From Hyphomicrobiales bacterium (GTDB taxonomy: Bacteria; Pseudomonadota; Alphaproteobacteria; Rhizobiales; Aestuariivirgaceae), in contig JABDJG010000107.1 of assembly GCA_013002595.1 (NCBI GenBank), positions 1 to 7,892 of the forward strand: a stretch of 7,892 nt of DNA, read 5' to 3'. Positions 1-6,020 of this stretch are shown in pieces. The translations under genes were made by a program, and so were the position numbers. Position 1 is the stretch's first letter, and the number at the start of each line of letters is the position of its first letter. The notes beneath the pieces are model-generated. The model made no database searches, had not been told where the DNA came from, and saw nothing but the letters and a program-made list of their open reading frames with translations.

Positions 1-381
1 GCCGAATTCGGGGTGGCCGGCGGTCTTCGAGCCGAGCTGGCGGAAATTCTTGATCTCGTCAATCGTCATGTCCTCGTAACCGAGGAGATAGAGGACCGAA
101 TACAAAAGCATGGAGCCATGGCCTGCCGACAGCACAAAACGGTCACGGTCGGGCCAATTCGGACTTTGCGGATCGCATTTGATGAACTGCGAAAACAGCA
201 CCGTGGCAATGTCGGCAGCGCCCATCGGCAATCCGGGGTGTCCGGACTTTGCCTTTTGGACCGCGTCCATGGACAGGGCCCGGATCGCGTTTGCCATCTG
301 TTTGTGTTTAATCGGGTTGCCGGTGCCCGGCTTGCCGTTGGTCGCCTGTCGGCGCGCCGCGGCAGGGTCTGCAGGTGTCAT
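1..381 (-). CDS. tkt: Transketolase, N-terminal part (gene runs off the left edge)
   Basis: Transketolase is the thiamine-diphosphate enzyme of the non-oxidative pentose phosphate and Calvin pathways; it moves two-carbon ketol units between sugar phosphates in the cytosol. Translating the minus strand from the ATG at 381-379 gives 127 open residues with no stop before the edge. Recognisable blocks are MANAIRALSMDAVQKAKSGH (residues 29-48), GLPMGAADIATVLF, DRDRFVLSAGHGSMLLY (79-94) and KNFRQLGSKTAGHPE, which are the conserved transketolase N-terminal region. His48 (SGHPG) and His88 (AGHGS) correspond to active-site and cofactor-region histidines of the family. The start is uncertain: the ATG at 381 adds a 28-residue Ala/Gly/Pro-rich leader before the usual MANAIR start, whose own ATG is at 297-295. 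Neither has a strong ribosome binding site. The gene diverges from the DUF4164-zapA pair. Confidence 0.95.
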   Translation of the reverse strand, partial: MTPADPAAARRQATNGKPGTGNPIKHKQMANAIRALSMDAVQKAKSGHPGLPMGAADIATVLFSQFIKCDPQSPNWPDRDRFVLSAGHGSMLLYSVLYLLGYEDMTIDEIKNFRQLGSKTAGHPEFG

Positions 382-452
382 AATGTATCCGCCCTGGAGC
401 CGTCTAGCGTGAATGAAGATAGTTTCATGCCGACTCCGGATTTTCGCGGCCA

Positions 453-480
453 CAAATAGCACCAAGTCCGAACCTGTCAA
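453..480 (-). promoter_or_regulatory. Candidate sigma70-type promoter for tkt
   Basis: Read on the minus strand, a perfect -35 TTGACA (480-475) is followed after 16 bases by TATTTG (458-453), a moderate -10. The predicted start would be near 446, about 65 bases upstream of the first possible tkt start codon. This is seen in sequence only; the weak -10 limits confidence. Confidence 0.4.
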
Positions 481-550
481 TGCTTCGCATCACAACCATG
501 TGGATGGAGGGCCTAATTTGTTAAACTTGCAGGTCAGATGATGCGCGTGG

Positions 551-579
551 TTGACGGTGCGGATTTCTTCATGCCTAAT
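551..579 (+). promoter_or_regulatory. Candidate promoter for the DUF4164-zapA pair
   Basis: TTGACG (551-556), a 17-base spacer and CCTAAT (574-579, four of six matches to TATAAT) form a plausible housekeeping promoter about 70 bases upstream of the ATG at 648. No other good promoter is seen between this gene and tkt on the plus strand. Confidence 0.4.
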
Positions 580-647
580 TCGCGTTGGAAGGGGCACTGG
601 TGGATGCGGTTGACTGTGCATTGGCCGTGCGCGGCCAGGGGAGTAAC

Positions 648-920
648 ATGTCGGATATACCGAAAATCGAAGATGCATTGAGGAAGTTTGAGTCGGCTTT
701 GAATGGGCTCGAGGTTGCAATGGTGCGGGCCAAGGAGAGCCAGAAACAGTCTGAAGCAGTGAACGGAGAAGCCGCGGCGTTGCGCGAGGATCGCGCCCGC
801 CTGGCCGAAGAGCTCGATCAGGTGCGGGCCAATGCCAACCGTCTTTTAGAGGCCAATACACAGGCCGAAACGCGGATTTCCAGCGCTATGGAGCGCATAA
901 AGACCGTTCTGGGTGAGTAG
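648..920 (+). CDS. DUF4164-family small coiled-coil protein
   Basis: A 90-residue protein without signal peptide or membrane segment. After a short N-terminus (MSDIPKIEDALRKFESAL) it is almost wholly heptad-like, rich in Ala, Glu, Arg and Leu, so it should form a long helical coiled coil. Length, composition and position just upstream of zapA match the DUF4164 proteins of rhizobial genomes, whose function is not established; a link to division is only a guess from the neighbour. The ATG at 648 is preferred because AGGGGAG lies five bases upstream; an in-frame ATG at 585 would add 21 residues of unlikely sequence and sits right after the candidate promoter. It is followed 18 bases later by zapA and is probably co-transcribed with it. 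Confidence 0.75.
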   Translation: MSDIPKIEDALRKFESALNGLEVAMVRAKESQKQSEAVNGEAAALREDRARLAEELDQVRANANRLLEANTQAETRISSAMERIKTVLGE

Positions 921-938
921 GGCAAGGAGCAGATTTAA

Positions 939-1301
939 ATGTCGCAGGTAGTCGTAACGGTCAATGGCCGGCCCTACACAATGCAGTGTGATGACGGCCA
1001 GGAAGAGCATCTGACCGAACTCGGGCAATTGCTCGACGATGAGGTCACCACGATCAAGGGATCGGTCGGGCAGGTCGGCGATATCCGCCTGTTGCTGATG
1101 TCGGGACTGGTCATTGCAGACCGGCTTTCCGATGCACTGAAGCGGATCGAGGACCTGCAGGACCAGGTCACGAGCTTGCGCGAATCACAGGCCGGCGAGG
1201 GTGGGCAGGACAGCCACGTCGAAGAACAGGTCAGCGCGCGGCTGATTGCAGCGGCCAACCGGCTGGAAGAGTTGGCCCAGGATTACCAGGAAACAAACTA
1301 G
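939..1301 (+). CDS. zapA: Cell division protein ZapA
   Basis: ZapA binds FtsZ and helps bundle protofilaments at the division ring in the cytoplasm. The 120-residue product has the family pattern. An N-terminal beta-strand segment (MSQVVVTVNGRPYTMQCDDG) is followed by EEHLTELGQLLDDEV, a helix (DIRLLLMSGLVIADRLSDAL) and a C-terminal coiled coil (KRIEDLQDQVTSLRESQ and onward to residue 120). The length is usual for alphaproteobacterial ZapA. The start is supported by AAGGAG (924-929), nine bases before the ATG. It follows the DUF4164 gene by 18 bases. In related genomes zapA is usually followed closely by 6S RNA and the folate cyclo-ligase gene; here those lie about 3 kb further on. Confidence 0.92.
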   Translation: MSQVVVTVNGRPYTMQCDDGQEEHLTELGQLLDDEVTTIKGSVGQVGDIRLLLMSGLVIADRLSDALKRIEDLQDQVTSLRESQAGEGGQDSHVEEQVSARLIAAANRLEELAQDYQETN

Positions 1302-1957
1302 GGCCTGATTGCTGCGACTTTGAAAAATGGTAATAAAGTTAGCCGACAGCTTGTCGTAACCGGTGGCGATCCGCCTACGATGCTCCTGCCAATGCTGGTT
1401 AGAATGTCCGATATTCTGGGCGAACCGGAAGTGCCGCGGCTTGGCTGAAGAAGGGGCTTGGTGACCCCATCGCGGCAAATGTCGGCGCGATGTTTGAGTG
1501 GCACCGTCTAAAATTCTGTTGTGTTTAGCGAGGCAGTTTGTGAGACGCAAATGCGAGCGCGCGCATCCTGGTCACTGTTCTTGTCAGGCTGCACCTGGTG
1601 ACCCGGAACACGTGGCTGACCAATGAGAATGTAGACACCGATGGAGCAGCTTGCCTGATCTCATTTTGACGATTGAGATAGTCTTGGAGGGCGAGGTCAT
1701 GTCTCAGAGGCGCCACACCGCCGGCCGGGTGGTCAAGAGCATTGAATCGGTTTTCTATGTATGGCGTGAACATGGTTCTGTAGTCCCTTTCTGCAGGTTT
1801 CACCGAATGTCTGATGAGTGCAGAATGGACCAGCGACATCAGCGCAGCGTCAGTGTCAGCGTGAAATTTGCGTGAAATCTTTTCAGTTCGTGCAAGATGC
1901 GCGAGCGTTGTAGGCTGGAAACACATCAAAACGGATTGACAGACAAACCAAACTCGC
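1302..1957. other. Gene-poor stretch between zapA and the regulator-hydrolase gene
   Basis: About 650 bases with no gene I can support. Several open frames exist, the longest of 162 codons on the minus strand (2013-1525), but it overlaps the start of the regulator gene on the opposite strand, has no recognisable domain and has no clear ribosome binding site. A short inverted repeat (AGAAT and ATTCT, 1402-1418) and the direct repeats at 1859-1878 are the only structures noticed. It may be the left part of an inserted segment plus the regulatory region of the next gene. Confidence 0.5.
1859..1878 (+). repeat. 11-base-period direct repeat, candidate SARP-type operator
   Basis: GCGTGAAAT occurs exactly twice, at 1859-1867 and 1870-1878, a period of 11 bases that puts both copies on the same face of the helix. 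A partial third copy (GCGT) starts 12 bases upstream at 1847. SARP regulators of actinomycetes are known to bind tandem heptamers with an 11-base period near the -35 region. The gene 80 bases downstream has an N-terminal SARP-like domain, so autoregulation is a reasonable inference. No good -10 box follows at the expected distance, which weakens it. Confidence 0.45.
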
Positions 1958-3589
1958 ATGGAAAGCTTGAAGATCAACGTTCTAGGTGGCTTAGAGATCA
2001 AGGGCTCCGGCAAGAAGCCTCTGACGAGAAAGGCAAAGGCGGTTGCCGCCTACCTTGTGCTGCAACGTGGTCGGCCGCAATCACGCGAACAATTGGCTGC
2101 TCTTTTCTGGGAGAACAGCCCGCAGGAGCAAGCGCGGACAAATCTCCGCCAATGCCTATCTACTTTGAGAAAGCATTTTGAGGACGCGCTCATTGCCGAT
2201 GCTGACGCGATACTCATCGATCCTTCCAACATCGATACCGATGTGGAGCGTTTCGAGGAATCGATTAACAGCGACGATCTCGAGGTGCTGACGCAAGCGA
2301 TCAGACTATACAAGGGGGATCTGCTAGACGGTTTCGGCGTGAAGGAAGAGGCATTCGAGGCCTGGATCCGAGCAGAACGCGAGCGTTACCGAATGCTGAT
2401 GGTAGACGGGCTCACTCGGCTTATCGGCCAGTGCGAGGCCACAAACGATGCCGGATCTGCCGTGCGATTCGCCACGCGTCTTCTGGCACTGGACCCGCTC
2501 AACGAGAATGTCCATCGCAGTCTAATGCGCGCCTATACGGCACAAGATAGATACGATGCAGCCCTAAAGCAGTTTGAAGTCTGTAAGGATATCCTGCGGC
2601 GGGACCTCGACGTGCAGCCTCAGCCAGAAACTCTTGCGCTCATTAAAGATATTCGGGCGCAGAGAAATGAGCTCGCCGCGCCTTTGTCGGTTCAGGAACA
2701 CGACACCGGTTCCGGTCGTGCCAGCGGTACTGAAAAGAGCGGTTATACCCTGTCTGATCAGAGCAACGTCCGATACGTGCAATCGAGCGACGGTGTCAGC
2801 ATTGCCTATGCCGACGTTGGTGAGGGGCATCCCATGGTGCTATTGGGCGGATGGATGACACATCTTGAAAAGGACTGGGACAGCCCGGTAATGCGTTACT
2901 TCCTGACCCATCTTTCTGAGAGCTTCAGACTGATTCGGATTGATCAACGTGGCCAGGGCATGTCTGACTGGACACATGTCGATATTTCATCTGAGAAGAT
3001 GGTCGATGACGTTGAGTGCGTGATCGACCAATTTGACTTTCAGAAGGTTGCCATATTTGCCACCTCACAAGGAGCTGCGGTCTCTATTGCGTATGCTGTC
3101 CGGCATCCAGACAGGGTATCCCACCTGATTTTGCATGGTGGCTACGCCCGTGGCAGGTGCAGGCGCGGTGAACCTGGAGCGGCGGCAGAAAGCGAGGCTA
3201 TGGTCACCCTCATTCGGCAAAGATGGGGTGCCGAAAATCCAGCATTTCGCCAATACATGACATCGCTCTTCATCCCAGACGCCAGCCAGGAAGACGCTAG
3301 CTGGTTCAACGACTTTCAAAGGACCTGTGGTCCGGGCGAAAACATGGCGCGCTTTCGGGAAATGTTCGATGAGATGGACATCTCCGAACTGCTGAGCCAG
3401 GTCCGCGTTCCAACACTCATACTGCATTGCACCGGCGATGCCGTTGCGCCGATATCAGAGGGCAAGTTCATGGCATCTCGAATTCCCGGCGCCCAGTTCA
3501 TCTTGCTGGAAAGCAACAACCACATGATCTTCGAGAATGAGCCGGATTTCCCAAAATTCGTGCAAAGCATCCGGAATTTCATTCAGTAA
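1958..3589 (+). CDS. SARP-like (winged helix + BTAD) regulator fused to alpha/beta hydrolase
   Basis: A 543-residue two-part protein. Residues 1-90 match the OmpR/PhoB-type winged helix of SARP regulators (INVLGGLEI, RKAKAVAAYLVL, SREQLAALFW, ARTNLRQCLSTLRKHF). Residues about 95-240 are the all-helical bacterial transcriptional activation domain (LYKGDLLDGF at 117-126, then TPR-like helices with LDPLNENVHRSLMRAY, residues 178-193, and the family-typical PQPETLALI). After a linker (about 240-268), residues 269-543 are an alpha/beta hydrolase: VRYVQSSDGVSIAYADVGEG, GGW (297-299), RIDQRGQGMSD (327-337), nucleophile Ser370 in ATSQG, acid Asp494 in TGDAVAP and His522 in SNNHMIF. The triad is complete, although the nucleophile elbow has Ala in place of the first Gly of GxSxG. 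The hydrolase resembles those fused to adenylate cyclases and other signalling domains. It may sense or process a small ligand, which is inference. The start lacks a strong ribosome binding site. No signal peptide; probably cytosolic. Confidence 0.85.
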   Translation: MESLKINVLGGLEIKGSGKKPLTRKAKAVAAYLVLQRGRPQSREQLAALFWENSPQEQARTNLRQCLSTLRKHFEDALIADADAILIDPSNIDTDVERFEESINSDDLEVLTQAIRLYKGDLLDGFGVKEEAFEAWIRAERERYRMLMVDGLTRLIGQCEATNDAGSAVRFATRLLALDPLNENVHRSLMRAYTAQDRYDAALKQFEVCKDILRRDLDVQPQPETLALIKDIRAQRNELAAPLSVQEHDTGSGRASGTEKSGYTLSDQSNVRYVQSSDGVSIAYADVGEGHPMVLLGGWMTHLEKDWDSPVMRYFLTHLSESFRLIRIDQRGQGMSDWTHVDISSEKMVDDVECVIDQFDFQKVAIFATSQGAAVSIAYAVRHPDRVSHLILHGGYARGRCRRGEPGAAAESEAMVTLIRQRWGAENPAFRQYMTSLFIPDASQEDASWFNDFQRTCGPGENMARFREMFDEMDISELLSQVRVPTLILHCTGDAVAPISEGKFMASRIPGAQFILLESNNHMIFENEPDFPKFVQSIRNFIQ

Positions 3590-3618
3590 CGCTCACAACG
3601 TCCCAAAGTCCGTTATTG
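3584..3618. terminator. Inverted repeat between convergent genes, possible bidirectional terminator
   Basis: CAGTAACG (3584-3591) can pair with CGTTATTG (3611-3618) through eight pairs, one a G-U, around a 19-base loop. The arms overlap the stop codons of the regulator-hydrolase gene and of the RidA gene. There is no strong T-run and the stem is weak, so it is only a candidate. Confidence 0.3.
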
Positions 3619-3999
3619 TCCTGCAAGGTGGGCGCAGGCAACGATCTCGACTTTCGCCTCAGGGATGAGAAGCGCCGAGACCACCACCGTCGCCCGGTTT
3701 GGATACGGCTGCTTGAAGTACTCACCATAGGCACGGTTCATGCCGTCCGCCTCGCTCGCGTCGGTGAGATAGACCAAGCACTGTGCGATATCGGCCATGG
3801 TGCCTCCAGCCGCCTGGATGGAGCCTTTTATGTTTTCCATTGTCTGCCGGGTTTGCTCTTCGATCGTACCGTTCACGAATGTGCCATTGGGGCCAATCGA
3901 GAGGTGGGCGGCGTAGAATATTTCACCAACCGGTGCGGTTACTGCCCAATTGAGCGGAACGTTGGGAGGAGCAAGCGGCGAGTCGACGTACTTCGGCAT
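3613..3999 (-). CDS. RidA (YjgF/YER057c/UK114) family protein
   Basis: RidA proteins are small cytosolic trimers; the archetype hydrolyses reactive enamine/imine intermediates made by PLP enzymes. The 128-residue product has the family length and the conserved blocks GPNGTFVNGTIEEQTRQTMENI (in two parts: GPNGTFVNG, 36-44, and EEQTRQTMENI), DIAQCLVYLTDASE (70-83) and the signature PYPNRATVVV (98-107). Arg102 and Glu118 correspond to the substrate carboxylate-binding Arg and the catalytic-pocket Glu of the archetype. The N-terminal tyrosine region of true RidA is replaced by LNWAV, so it is likely one of the Rid subfamilies with undefined substrate. The start is supported by AAGGGA (4012-4007) seven bases before the ATG. 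It converges on the regulator-hydrolase gene; no operon partner is visible. Confidence 0.9.
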   Translation of the reverse strand: MPKYVDSPLAPPNVPLNWAVTAPVGEIFYAAHLSIGPNGTFVNGTIEEQTRQTMENIKGSIQAAGGTMADIAQCLVYLTDASEADGMNRAYGEYFKQPYPNRATVVVSALLIPEAKVEIVACAHLAGQ

Positions 4000-4364
4000 T
4001 TCGGCATCCCTTCACATTGGTGCGTAGTGGCTCAAACAGTATCTCTTCATGGAAACCTGGTGCTGTGCGAGCTGCAGCGTTACCCCCGTTAAAGGGAATG
4101 ATAGCAGAATGGTGGAGTCGGATAAGCAGAAGGAACGAGGATCTGCATCTGTGCAAACCTTGCCCCCGAACAGGTGGTAGTTTTCGGGGATGCAGCACCT
4201 ACTGTTCGATGCCAGTTCAAGTTTTGTCGCGGAAGTGAGAACGCCCGTGCGTTGACATCAGCCGAATGGCAGCTAATGGCAATTTTCCCCGTGCCGCGTC
4301 GGTGCCGGTTTGCACGGGTCATGTTTATGTGGCTTTTGCGTCTACGGCGCATTAAATATGCTCT
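4000..4364. other. Intergenic region upstream of ridA and the 6S RNA candidate
   Basis: No gene is supported here. It should carry the ridA promoter (minus strand) and the 6S RNA promoter (plus strand). A nested inverted repeat lies at 4144-4194. A TTGACA at 4252-4257 with TAATGG 16 bases later, and an A/T-rich TAAATA at 4353-4358, are possible promoter parts on the plus strand; neither makes a complete convincing promoter. Confidence 0.4.
4144..4194. repeat. Nested inverted repeat
   Basis: CCCCGAA (4164-4170) and TTCGGGG (4183-4189) pair perfectly around a 12-base loop, and TGCAT (4144-4148) can pair with ATGCA (4190-4194) directly outside. No T-run follows on either strand, so it does not look like an ordinary terminator. 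Function unknown. Confidence 0.4.
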
Positions 4365-4515
4365 CCGGCGGGCTGCCCGGTTCGTGATGGGACTTTTCCA
4401 GGGGCCTATGTCGATTCTTATGGGAGTTGTCCCTGTGCCTGACCGTGGTCTCGCACACACGGCGCCCACCTACGTTACGTAGGGAACCCGGAATCGAAAC
4501 CCCACACGGCCATGG
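4365..4515 (+). ncRNA. ssrS: Candidate 6S RNA
   Basis: 6S RNA mimics an open promoter and binds housekeeping RNA polymerase. In alphaproteobacteria it commonly lies just upstream of the 5-formyltetrahydrofolate cyclo-ligase gene, as here. The sequence folds as one long, interrupted rod: GGGG (4401-4404) pairs with CCCC (4500-4503), TCGATTC (4411-4417) with GAATCGA (4491-4497), and CGTG (4383-4386) with CACG (4505-4508). Inside are an apical stem CCGTG/CACGG (4443-4447, 4458-4462) and a small perfect hairpin CCTACG-TTA-CGTAGG (4469-4483), fitting the hairpin often seen on the 3' side of the central bubble. The 5' end is a guess from the A/T-rich TAAATA at 4353-4358 and the usual length of about 150-160 nt. 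The 3' end is also approximate. The call rests on synteny and fold, with no covariance-model score. Confidence 0.55.
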
Positions 4516-4562
4516 CGGCTTCGCCACTGTTGAGCAGGTTGAGAGTTATCGGGGATCTGGGT

Positions 4563-5165
4563 ATGGCGACACGACAAACGGCAGACGAACTGTCCTGGAT
4601 GAAGGCATCGCAGCGAAGCGCCGCCGCCAGGGCGCGCAAGCTTGCGCATGACGCCGCGGCCGGGCGTGCAAGCAGCAAGTTGGCCGAGGCGGGCGTGGAA
4701 TTCGTCAAGCCGGCGCCCGGGGCGATAGTTTCGGGGTACCTGGCCTATCGCACCGAAATTGATATTATGCCGCTGATGCAAAGGCTGGCCGATCAGGGCT
4801 TCGAACTGGCGCTGCCGGTTGTGATCGAAATGGGCCAGCCGCTGGTGTTCCGCAAATGGGCGCCGGGCGATGAGACCGAGGCCGGCAAGCTTAACATCGA
4901 CACACCGCTTGCCTCGGCGCCCGAAGTTGATCCGGATATGCTGCTGGTACCTTTGCTGGCGTTTGATGAACGCGGCTACCGGCTCGGCTACGGCGGTGGT
5001 TTCTATGACCGAACGCTTGAAAAACTGCGCAGCAAAAAATCGATCACCGCCGTTGGTGTTGCCTATGCAGGTCAACAGGTCGATTTTGTCGTACGCGGTA
5101 TCGAGGACCAACCAGTCGATTGGATCCTCACCGAGAACGGCCCGATACGTCCGCGTGGCGGCTGA
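4563..5165 (+). CDS. ygfA: 5-formyltetrahydrofolate cyclo-ligase
   Basis: The enzyme converts 5-formyl-THF to 5,10-methenyl-THF using ATP in cytosolic one-carbon metabolism. Counting from the ATG at 4563 (200 residues), the signature C-terminal half is clear: LALPVVI (82-88), LVFRKWAPGD (94-103), then DMLLVPLLAFDERGYRLGYG (125-144) followed at once by GGFYDRTL, the nucleotide- and substrate-binding core of the family. The N-terminal helix around residues 14-41 fits the family's KxxLRxxxxxR region loosely. An in-frame ATG at 4512 would add 17 residues but overlaps the 3' end of the 6S RNA candidate and has no ribosome binding site; the ATG at 4563 has GGGGA seven bases upstream and gives the usual length. 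The phosphodiesterase gene begins five bases after the stop, so the two are probably co-transcribed. Confidence 0.9.
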   Translation: MATRQTADELSWMKASQRSAAARARKLAHDAAAGRASSKLAEAGVEFVKPAPGAIVSGYLAYRTEIDIMPLMQRLADQGFELALPVVIEMGQPLVFRKWAPGDETEAGKLNIDTPLASAPEVDPDMLLVPLLAFDERGYRLGYGGGFYDRTLEKLRSKKSITAVGVAYAGQQVDFVVRGIEDQPVDWILTENGPIRPRGG

Positions 5166-5170
5166 GCGCC

Positions 5171-5986
5171 ATGCGGCTGGTGTTCTTTGGCGATATTGTC
5201 GGAAAGGCGGGCCGGACGGCCTATCTGGACCAGCTGCCGCAGCTGCGCGAGCGGCTGCGGGCCGATCTGGTGGTGGTGAACGGCGAGAACGCGGCCGGCG
5301 GCTTCGGGATCACCGAAGATATTTTTCGGGCGTTGCGCGATGCCGGCACCGATGTCGTGACGCTCGGCAACCATGCCTGGGACCAGCGCGAGGCGCTGAC
5401 CTTCATCGGCCGCGAGCCGGCACTGCTGCGTCCGGCGAACTTTCCGCCCGGGACGCCGGGCAACGGCGCCGGGCTGTTTACAGCGGCCAACGGCAAGCAG
5501 GTGCTGGTGATGAATGTCATGGGCCGGATCATGATGGATCCGCTCGATGACCCGTTCGCAGCGGTCGAGCGCGAGTTGACCGCCTGTCCGCTCAAGGAGG
5601 TGTGCGATGCCTGCATCATCGACATGCATGCCGAGGCGACGTCGGAAAAGATGGCGATGGGCCATTTTGCCGACAGCCGCGCCAGCCTGGTGGTCGGCAC
5701 CCATACCCATGTGCCGACCAGCGATCATCACGTCATGGCCGGCGGCACCGCGTATATGACCGATGCCGGAATGTGCGGCAGCTATGATTCAGTGATTGGC
5801 ATGGACAAGGAAGAGCCGCTCAAACGGTTCTTGACCAAGGTGCCGAAGAACCGGTTCGCGCCGGCCGGTGGGCCAGCAACGCTGTCCGGCATCCTGGTTG
5901 AAACCGATGATGCAACAGGTCTTGCCCTGAACATCGCGCCAATCCGCGTCGGCGGCCAGCTGGAGCCGGCCTGGCCGGGGTTTTAG
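5171..5986 (+). CDS. ymdB: YmdB/TIGR00282-family metallophosphoesterase
   Basis: A 271-residue cytosolic calcineurin-like phosphoesterase. Characterised relatives (Bacillus YmdB) hydrolyse 2',3'-cyclic nucleotides and influence RNA turnover and multicellular behaviour; the role in alphaproteobacteria is not established. Metal-ligand motifs are all present: GDIVGKAGR with Asp8, VVVNGENAAGGFGI with Glu39/Asn40, LGNHAWDQRE with Asn67/His68, IIDMHAEATSEK with His153, and GTHTHVPT with His178 and His180. Family blocks MGRIMMDPLDDPF and GGTAYMTDAGMCG also match. The start at 5171 is chosen because the MRLVFFGDIVG beginning is conserved; the longer open frame from 5120 lies inside the upstream gene. 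The five-base gap to the cyclo-ligase stop, without a good ribosome binding site, suggests translational coupling. Confidence 0.93.
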   Translation: MRLVFFGDIVGKAGRTAYLDQLPQLRERLRADLVVVNGENAAGGFGITEDIFRALRDAGTDVVTLGNHAWDQREALTFIGREPALLRPANFPPGTPGNGAGLFTAANGKQVLVMNVMGRIMMDPLDDPFAAVERELTACPLKEVCDACIIDMHAEATSEKMAMGHFADSRASLVVGTHTHVPTSDHHVMAGGTAYMTDAGMCGSYDSVIGMDKEEPLKRFLTKVPKNRFAPAGGPATLSGILVETDDATGLALNIAPIRVGGQLEPAWPGF

Positions 5987-6020
5987 AGCACGACTCAAGA
6001 TAAACCCATCATGCTCTAAA
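5982..6020. terminator. Inverted repeat shared by the ends of ymdB and the retron RT gene
   Basis: TTTAGAGCA (5982-5990) and TGCTCTAAA (6012-6020) are perfect 9-base inverted arms around a 21-base loop. The left arm contains the TAG stop of ymdB (5984-5986), and the right arm contains, on the minus strand, the TAG stop of the RT (6018-6016). The A/T-rich outer ends give a short T-run on either strand, so a bidirectional terminator is plausible. The GAGCATGAT core on the minus strand resembles palindromic intergenic repeats common in rhizobial genomes. Confidence 0.5.

Noticed and set aside
13..459. Open frame on the plus strand at the left edge
   Set aside because: It is the antisense shadow of transketolase, whose conserved motifs are on the minus strand.
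1525..2013. 162-codon open frame on the minus strand in the zapA-regulator gap
   Set aside because: It overlaps the start of the well-supported regulator gene, has no recognisable domain and no convincing ribosome binding site; most likely chance.
4174..4482. 102-codon open frame on the plus strand upstream of the cyclo-ligase
   Set aside because: It runs through the 6S RNA candidate, is rich in Arg and Met without any domain, and has no ribosome binding site.
4470..5111. 213-codon open frame on the minus strand
   Set aside because: Antisense to the cyclo-ligase gene, which carries clear family motifs; typical shadow in GC-rich DNA.
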